From Salminus brasiliensis (Eukaryota > Chordata > Actinopteri > Characiformes > Bryconidae), in the NCBI RefSeq assembly GCF_030463535.1, contig NC_132878.1:39685554-39749553 (forward strand): 64,000 bases of DNA, read 5' to 3'. This document shows, piece after piece, positions 57,479-64,000 of this stretch; the first letter of the stretch is position 1; each line of letters begins with the position of its first letter. The notes under the pieces are model-generated. The model saw nothing but the letters and a program-made list of their open reading frames with translations. It was not told the origin of the DNA and did no database searches. The position numbers and the translations under genes were made by a program.

Positions 57479-57552
57479 CTCTCTTCTCCGAGGTGTCTTG
57501 GCGAGAGGCTGTAAGGGCTCTGGTAAAAAAAGACCACAAAACCCACGGAAAA
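57479..57552 (+). promoter_or_regulatory. eef1d: Probable EEF1D 5'UTR exon with 5'TOP-like start
   Basis: A CG-rich stretch (57160-57500) contains CTCTCTTCTCC at 57479-57489, a C followed by an unbroken pyrimidine run. This is the pattern expected at the cap site of translation-factor (TOP) mRNAs. About 60 bases later a strong donor (AA then GTGAGT at 57553) closes the exon. The next exon found is either the long-isoform exon at 59734 or the canonical exon at 61026. Confidence 0.5.
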
Positions 57553-59733
57553 GTGAGTATCTGTCGTCAGAGTGAAGGGGACTGGTCCATTTTCATCAAC
57601 ATACGTCTGTGATATTAATGTTAGTGTGTGTTTGTCCGGTGTTTATAAAGGGCAGCGGTCTACTGTTCCCACTGACATTACAGCGCTCTCCTTGTCTGAC
57701 CAGGATCATGAACTAGCGCTACGTCTCCAAACCTGAAATACCGACGTGACAAAATATCATATTCAGGAAAAAAAAAAAAGCTGTAGAAGACGCGTACATG
57801 CCTGCTGTCCTTGAAGAAAAACAAGGATAACCAGTTGTGTTTGCCTGTAGCATGAAGCCTAGCGTGGTTAGCTAGCTGCACGGCAGGCTAGCTGAATGAA
57901 GCATGGAGGCAGTGTGGGGATGTGCGCACTTTCAGTCTGCTGCTATTGTTCTGCTTTCTGACAGGCTGCTGGTGTTCAGGCTTCAGGGTTATCGCTATAT
58001 CACATTAATCTGACCTTCAAATGCTGTCTAGTAGCTGAACAGATATAACATTATGCACAAAGGCCTGCTGTGGGTCTTTCCCTCTCTCATTTTGCTGGCT
58101 TTGGGAATCAGGATTAAATGAATGACCAGAAAGTCAAAGAACACGTCAGTGTTTTCACAGTGATGTGTGTGTGTGTGAGAGAGAATAATTTTTTTTCCTC
58201 TTAAATAAATGTCCTTAAATATATGTCCTCTTAAACAAAACCTCTAGTCCAAATCTAGCTGAAGTGTTCTCTCTCTTGATTTGTTATGTTTTTTGTTCCT
58301 GCTGCTGGCTGGATGAAAAGATCCAACTGAGCTCACATTAGTGAACCGATTTAGTTTGGCTGTTCTGTTACTCGTTCTACAAGGTGAGTTAGGATCCGAC
58401 TTGATGTACCTTTTCGTGAAGTATTAAATGCATGAAAAAGTCAGTGTCGCCACCCGTGTTCTCTCCGAACCCCCTGCATCTCATCTGTTCCACTGTTTGC
58501 CAGTCCTAGTCCTGTAGTATGTCCACACTTTAGCACCATCAGTGCTTACAGGTGGGATTCTCAATCTGAAGCACTTGATGAGTTGTGGCTGAGCTGAATC
58601 GGTATGTGAGTTTGCACCTCCAGGAATTGAAGCTCATGGAAACATTTGAAATGTGCTGCATGAAGGGAGGGGGAGGGGGAGGGGGACTGGATGTCTAGCT
58701 GAACGTCTAGCTGAACATCAGTTCAACAAAAATCCCAAAATAATTTCATAAAATCTTGTGACCAAAGTGTTTGCATGCAAAGAAATATGTCAAGTGAAAC
58801 AAATCAATACCTTTTATGTACCCGTGTTAATTATGCAGATATGATAAATGTGCAGATAGGTGCGCATTTAAGAAGTGATGTTTCATAGAGAATATTAGGC
58901 ACAATCAATTTGTGGATTCATGATTCTGCTGTTTGCATAATACCCTAAATGTAGACTATAATCTTTATCAGGACATGAAGTGTCATGTAAACACTAACAC
59001 TAACTCATGGAAAAACTAAAGGAAAAACTCTTAAAGGGGAATTCAGCCAATTTTGCATGTTTTTTGTTTTACGGTACGGTTTTAATAACTGGTGGTGGAA
59101 GATCTAGGTGTCCTGTTGTATGCAAGCAAATTTTTTGTTTGTTTATTAAATACTTGTTTTTGGATGTTCTCAGGTATTGTAAAACACTGTTTCAGGCAGC
59201 ATATACATACCATTTTAATGTAATGGCTTTTTTAGGGTATAGTTTTTAAATCAACATGATGTAGCAGTTTTATCTTAAAGTAACTGCTTTAAAATCATGG
59301 TGATGCTCCACTAGGCCTGGGCGATATGCTAAAATATATATCTCGATATTTAAAGACATCTTTTGAGATACTTGAGTTGGGTGTAATGCTGTTTTAATCA
59401 TATGATAAACAAAATGACTTTCTTTAGACCTTGATATTATTGCACAACGTTTTTTAAATGGTAGCATTCCCGTTTAAGATGTACTGTTGGATAGTGAAAA
59501 TCATCTTGCGTTCTTCACTTCCACTCTGAAGAACACTGCATCAGTGGACTTGTTCACACCTGCCTGCACCAATGTGTTTTTTTGCATGTGTTCTCTTTGC
59601 TTGCTTCTGCATGTGTGCCTCTTGCTCAGTAATGGTCTTTGTTACTAATGCTCTAGTCCCTGTCACTCTGCTTTTCTCCTTTCTCTCCCTCTGCCTGTGG
59701 TCTTCCTCCTCTTCCATCTGTCCTGGATGCAAG
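57553..59733 (+). other. EEF1D first intron
   Basis: No exon recognised. Contains a G-rich run (58665-58685) with a G-quadruplex pattern and an otherwise unremarkable AT-rich part. Confidence 0.5.
58665..58685 (+). promoter_or_regulatory. G-quadruplex-forming motif
   Basis: One GGG run and three GGGGG runs, separated by single A bases. This meets the usual four-G-tract rule with minimal loops. Located about 1.1 kb into the EEF1D first intron. Confidence 0.6.
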
Positions 59734-60629
59734 ACAATGCCTCAGAGAAGTCCAGTAAATGCTGGTGCGGACCAGACCTCCGCTGGCCGTTCAGGCATGT
59801 CCAGTGCAGTCCTGCAAGGCCTGCGTTCAGAATGCGCTGCGGTGTGGTTTGACCGCGGCGTGTACGAGAGAGCAGAGAGCCGCTACTACGTCAAGCTGCA
59901 GGAACATCAGAACGGGACGACTGCCCCTGCGAGCTCCAAGAGCAACCAAGAAACCTGTTACCATGGTGACCAGGAGGCCTGTCACCATGTGGTTCACACT
60001 GTCTGGGTGAATAAACCCGTCTTTGACCAAGCTGAAAGCAATTTTGTGGCCCAGTGTCCCAAGCAGCGAAAATCAGTGACCACACCCAGCTCTCTCCAGT
60101 TGTTACATACTAGCCCCTCTTCCAGTACGTTGTGTGATGAAGGTTATCTGACGCAAACCCCGACTCCTGCTACTCCCGCCTCAAAACCGGTCAACGGCCT
60201 ACCTTTTCTCCCTGCTCCACTCCAAGGGGTGTGGCTTCAGAAAACCCTGTATGACAGGGCGGAGGCAGCTTTCTACCAGAACCTGTACCGTCAGAATGAG
60301 CCCCATTGCAAGCCCACTGGAACCAGTGAAAAACAAGCAGGCCTCAAGAACCTGAATGGCACTGGTGCCAAGGAAACCAAACCTGATTTGGCACAGCAGC
60401 CGAAACAGCGCAACAACGGCGGTCGCAAAAATGGCAGTCGCAACAATGGCGGTCGAAACAGTGGCGTCAAGAAAGGAGGAGGAGAAACATGGTGTCACTT
60501 CCTGCATGCAGACAGTGAGAGGGTGTGGCTAGACCGCAGCCGTTATGAGGAGGCAGAGGCTAGTTTCTACAAGGCTATTGCTGCCAGGACCAGCCAAACT
60601 GCCACAGTCCCCTCTAGTTCGGCGCCAAA
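59734..60629 (+). CDS. eef1d: EEF1D long-isoform 5' coding exon
   Basis: The acceptor is AAG at 59731-59733 after a CT-rich tract. The best start is ATG 59737 ([10 protein letters not shown]). About 298 residues carry four copies of a V-W-x(2)-[RK]-x(2)-[YF]-x(2)-A-E motif with W at residues 37, 90, 166 and 264, and a basic Asn/Gly/Arg-rich stretch (about 60405-60475) where mammals also have a basic, nuclear-targeting-like region. The end is ambiguous: donors at 60630 (AAA then GTATGA) and 60648 (CAA then GTATAC) both join in frame to the next exon through a Lys codon. The first is taken here. Without splicing the frame stops at 60682-60684. Confidence 0.88.
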
Positions 60630-62620
60630 GTATGACGCAGTACTCAAGTATACTGTATTTTTGCACCCAAATTCACATCCATAGATTGCACCCACTTTTG
60701 TCAGTTCGTCTTAAGATAGTTTGGGTCAACATGCATGTCATAACATGATCCTTTTTGTTTTTTTCAGCACCTTTGGTTGTACTCATCTTCCATTTTTTTT
60801 TGTCATTTCTCTCATTATTTTCTCATGCAGTGTTCTTGTTCTTGTTTGCCTCCTTTTTAGACCTCATTTTATTCCCTTATCACACTTCTGTTGTTTTTTC
60901 TGTTGTCATTGTCTAGTGTCATAGTTGCTGCTCACATGGCGGGAGCATCTTACCTTTATATTTTAAAAAGTATTGAATTGTTCACAGTAGTAACTAATAG
61001 TGCATCATTGCTTAAATCTGTGTAGAATGACTGGAGTGGACTACTTGGCGCAGGAGAGGATATGGTTTGACAAGCCACGCTATGATGAGGCTGAGCGAAG
61101 GTTCTACGAAAGGATTAACGGCCCTACGCTACCCACACAGGTTTGCTTATCCTCTACACATACTTCCCTGTAGGCTTAGTGCTACAAGACCGGGGTGTTC
61201 TACCTCTAATTTACATTAAGAACTAAGGCAATGGCTTGTTTCTTCTTATCTCCTTATGTTCTCTTAATATTATCCTGCTTAAAATGGTGACAATGTGTCA
61301 TTTCTAATTCTGTCTTTTGGAGATCAGTTACTCTTCTACTCAATTAATTATTTACAGTTACAGACATTTTGACTAGGAGTGTCCAAATGTTTGCATGGTA
61401 CTGTACAGAAAGTAGTTTTGACACGTTTCCCTGTAATTGGCTAAAGAACCGAGGATGTATTGACTGGAAATTTACTCCAGTGAGCATCAGGAACGTAGAC
61501 AGAGTATTAAGAATCAAACAGTGCCCTTAAGACACTGGAGCATGTATTAATTTTTATATTGTGTGTATTGTATGATATGTAATGAAGTAAAAAAAAAAAA
61601 AAAAGCCTGTACCAGACAGTACCTCCTTTTTTAAAGGGAGGTGAGGGGAAAGCAGTGGTAAAAGCAGGAAAAATGGAAGAATCTGGGACACTGACTATTT
61701 TGTGATGGCTAGACGACTGGGTCAGAGCATCTACAAAACATCAGGCAGATCTTGTGGGGTTTGCTCTAGTAGAAGATTTCTGCTCATAGGCACCCCTTGT
61801 CTTGTCTATGCAATCCATGGAGGTTCCACCTCAGACCTAAAAAGACTTGGTAACCAATACCACAGGGCAGCTTTAGCAATCTTGTGGAGTCTGTGCCTCA
61901 AATGCTTGAATACTCCGTATAGGGCAGGTGACATTAATGGTATGGCTGCTGAAAAGGTAGCATTAAAGGTAGCTCTACCTAAAGCTAAGCTTGGCATATT
62001 TACAGTGCTATCATATTAATGTCTGTTAACTGTGTCTATTGAGCTTTTGAATATTATCAAGTGTTCCACTTTATCAGGCACACATCTCTAGTTCTGTGTA
62101 GACTTCAAAAAACATCCTGAATGTGTCATGGCATGGATTAAACATGGACCAGAATATCTAAAGAACAATTTTTGCACCAAGTTGGCATGATTGCACTACA
62201 AAGTTCTTGTACATTAGTCAGCTGTGCATTCATGCTCGGTTCTACCGCATTTCAAAGGTGCTCTACTAGATGCAGATGTTGGGGAAAATCTGTTGTGTAC
62301 TTAAATCAGGGAATCCAGTGAGGTATGCTGAGATAACTTGATCATGCTGGAAGTAATGGAAATTGGCTGATGTCTCCTTTAGGCTTGCTAAATACAGTGA
62401 CTGATTTCCTCTAATATTGTCTCTATTTGAAAATACAGGACTCGGGAGCGAACAGCATTCTCCAGGACATTGCCAGAGCACGAGAGAACATTCAGAAGTC
62501 TCTCGCTGGGGTAAGTGGTGCAGGCTTGGACACAAACACAGTTCCTCTTTTCATTTAAACCTCTCTTCCATACGTGTGTGTAAGAGAGACGGAAGGTTTA
62601 ATGCTCTTAATGTCTTCATA

Positions 62621-62658
<38 letters not shown>

Positions 62659-63464
62659 GTGCTCTATTGCACACTCTCTCTCACGCTTCACCTCTTGCTC
62701 TCTCTGACTGGCCCTTTTGCCCTCTCTCTTTTTCACAGTAGCACTCCTCTCTGCTTACCCTGTCCTTACCCATATTCTCTCCCTTAGTTGAAGATGACCT
62801 TGCAGCCAACTAGAGGCTCTGCCCATAAATCTGTAAACCCCTCTCACACCTCCACTGTAAGTGTGTGTGACCTTGTGGGAGACTTATGTTATCTGTTTGA
62901 ACACACTGTGTCCCAGTCAAGTTGAGCTGGTAGCGTGTGCTGTGTTCTAGAAACCTCCTGTCTATGCATGTGTTTGCCTTAAAGTACGCCGCCGCTTTTA
63001 GTAGTTTCCTCACACGAGACAGAACAACATAATTAGAAAGGATTTGATTAGAAAAAGAAGGAAGAAGGAAATCCAGAAAAAAAGGTCAAATGTGTTGTGT
63101 GAGAGTAGATGATGTTTAGCTGCCTGATGCTGTGTGTTCTTTCTGCCCCGACTTGTCACAGATTTGTGTGTGTGTACAGTAGGGAGTTCCCCAGCTGTGT
63201 CCTGTGTGTTTTAATTAGTTGAATGTAGCCTTTCCTATTTCTAATATTTACATATGTGTGAAACTGACACTGCCTCTAACACTGCATTAGTGGAAAAGTA
63301 GGTGCTAGTCGCCATCCCTACATCCCTTGAAATTTGCTTCTCCACGAACACTCTTCTGTGTGTTTGCATGTGTGTTCAGACCTCAGGAGGCGGCAGTGCA
63401 GACCAGGGAGAACTCCTTACACGCATGAAGAACTTGGAGCTGGAGAATCAGGGTCTTCACAAAG
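59734..63464 (+). CDS. eef1d: EEF1D (elongation factor 1B delta), long-isoform and canonical exons, 3' end outside window
   Basis: Exons: 59734-60629 (long isoform only), 61026-61140, 62439-62510, 62788-62856 (probably optional) and 63380-63464. eEF1B delta is the guanine-exchange subunit that recharges eEF1A with GTP. The catalytic C-terminal GEF domain lies beyond the window. The canonical protein starts at ATG 61027 ([20 protein letters not shown]), then a conserved helix ([18 protein letters not shown]) and the start of the leucine zipper ([18 protein letters not shown]). The upstream exon matches the long form known in mammals (eEF1B-delta-L), a tissue-restricted nuclear protein linked to heat-shock gene activation. 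The blocks HGDQEACHH and [12 protein letters not shown] are especially diagnostic. Confidence 0.95.
61026..61140 (+). CDS. eef1d: EEF1D canonical first coding exon
   Basis: Acceptor AG at 61024-61025; one base, then ATG at 61027. [20 protein letters not shown] is followed by [18 protein letters not shown]. This matches the conserved N-terminus of eEF1B delta, which binds eEF1B gamma. In the long isoform the ATG is an internal Met read through in frame. Confidence 0.95.
61685..61995 (+). mobile_element. Tc1-type element relic
   Basis: GTGATGGCTAGACGACTGGG followed by TCAGAGCATCTACAAAACAT marks the 5' half, and GGTAACCAATACCACAGGGC then TTGTGGAGTCTGTGCCTCAA the 3' half, with ATTAATGGTATGGCTG at the end. 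Internally deleted. Same family as 44530-44790. In an EEF1D intron. Confidence 0.7.
62439..62510 (+). CDS. eef1d: EEF1D coding exon 3
   Basis: 72 bases, phase 0-0: [20 protein letters not shown] then SLAG. Nearly invariant across vertebrates. Acceptor CAG at 62436-62438, donor GTAAGT at 62511. Confidence 0.95.
62622..62655. repeat. CT microsatellite
   Basis: About 17 CT units in an EEF1D intron; a further CT-rich stretch continues to about 62730. Confidence 0.9.
62788..62856 (+). CDS. eef1d: EEF1D probable cassette exon
   Basis: 69 bases, phase 0-0, between a pyrimidine-tract TAG (62785-62787) and GTAAGT at 62857. Encodes [20 protein letters not shown] then TST, a Ser/Thr/basic stretch. Removal would leave the frame intact, and the human canonical protein as I recall it goes straight from KSLAG to a short Gly/Ser linker. 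It is therefore most likely alternatively spliced. Confidence 0.7.
63380..63464 (+). CDS. eef1d: EEF1D leucine-zipper exon (start)
   Basis: Acceptor CAG at 63377-63379. [20 protein letters not shown] is followed by LENQGLHK and a split codon before donor GTGTGA at 63465. The heptad leucines and E-N-Q match the eEF1B delta zipper. If the donor is skipped the frame continues 23 codons ([12 protein letters not shown] and on) to TAA at 63533-63535, which still looks faintly zipper-like. Confidence 0.85.
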
Positions 63465-63773
63465 GTGTGAGAAACCTTTCTAAAGCGCTCCTTAGACTTC
63501 GTCATCATCAGGAATATCTGCACTGCACCTGCTAAAAAACATTTTTAAAAATGGTTATCTCCTCTGGGATGGCATTAGGATTATGTAGGATTATATTGGG
63601 ATTAATCAGGATTATAAAGTTTGTCTCAAATGTGTCAAATTTACTACAGTGCGAGGTTCACACTAAAAACAAGTGCAAGTTTTGCAAGTTTTTTTTTTTT
63701 ACCTGTTTCCTCTTGCTGCATTATAAACCTCATTAGCATGTTTTGACACAAACATAATACTTAATTTGGGAAA

Positions 63774-63778
<5 letters not shown>

Positions 63779-63817
<39 letters not shown>

Positions 63818-63860
63818 GTATATATGTGTATATATATTATTTATTATATATATATATTAA
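63779..63860. repeat. TA-rich microsatellite
   Basis: TA units with interspersed TATATG variants in the EEF1D intron near the right edge. The sequence from 63465 to the window end shows no further exon. Confidence 0.85.
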
Positions 63861-64000
63861 AATATTAATATTTTACATTTTAATTTGAAATAAAAAAATT
63901 AATTGTTTTTTCTTAATAAACTTTCAAATTTTGTGTACACAACTGTAACTGGAATTTTGTTCAACAGTCTGTTGTTCCAAAATACCTGACATGTCTGAAC

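Noticed and set aside
59572-59736. Upstream extension of the long EEF1D frame to an ATG at 59572
   Set aside because: The stretch is T/C-rich intron leading to the acceptor at 59731-59733; similarity to the family begins only after 59737.

Overview
The window is vertebrate nuclear DNA, almost certainly from a teleost fish. Genes are split into short exons with GT-AG introns. The coding sequence closely follows vertebrate families, and the introns are full of fish-type repeats: several families of Tc1/mariner relics, palindromic MITEs, tRNA-derived SINEs, and long CA/GT, GA/CT and TA microsatellites. The SINEs and MITEs look like those of otophysan fish (characins, catfish, cyprinids), but that narrower placement is only an impression. 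No prokaryotic, viral, CRISPR or operon-type feature was seen.

Four protein genes lie head to tail on the + strand. (1) ARHGAP39 (Vilse/CrGAP), about 3013-28608: ten coding exons giving two WW domains, a tyrosine/proline-rich linker, a MyTH4 domain and a RhoGAP domain; the 5' end lies outside the window. (2) GFUS (TSTA3, GDP-L-fucose synthase), coding 39297-47060 in nine exons, 322 aa, complete, with a likely 5'UTR exon ending at 34243. (3) PYCR3 (pyrroline-5-carboxylate reductase 3), coding 50682-53074 in six exons, 272 aa, complete. (4) EEF1D (eEF1B delta), from about 57479 to beyond the right edge. It includes the large 5' exon of the long isoform (59734-60629), the canonical first coding exon (61026-61140) and three more exons. 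All splice phases were checked and close in frame, apart from a few ambiguous sites that are listed.

Region by region: 1-3012 is upstream intron of ARHGAP39. 3400-28413 is the ARHGAP39 body, whose introns hold at least two TA-flanked Tc/mariner elements, a Ty3/gypsy pol relic, a LINE reverse-transcriptase relic and several Tc1 transposase relics. 28609-34180 is 3'UTR and repeat-rich intergenic DNA. 34181-47100 is GFUS, whose first intron may hold a small two-exon polyadenylated transcript unit. 47061-50675 is a SINE/Tc1 cluster. 53075-57478 is intergenic, with a Tc1-type element bearing long inverted repeats and a 33-bp minisatellite. From 57479 onward is EEF1D.

The genes are not one pathway: Rho-family GTPase control, GDP-fucose synthesis, proline synthesis and translation elongation. 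To my knowledge GFUS, PYCR3 and EEF1D are also neighbours in mammals, so this is probably conserved microsynteny. I found no convincing new biological system. The most interesting items are a tandemly expanded GRDY-type repeat in ARHGAP39, the five-copy W-x(5)-[YF]-x(2)-AE motif array of long EEF1D, a small spliced unit with a hairpin in its intron near 37.3-37.9 kb, and an unclassified dispersed repeat family with four copies.
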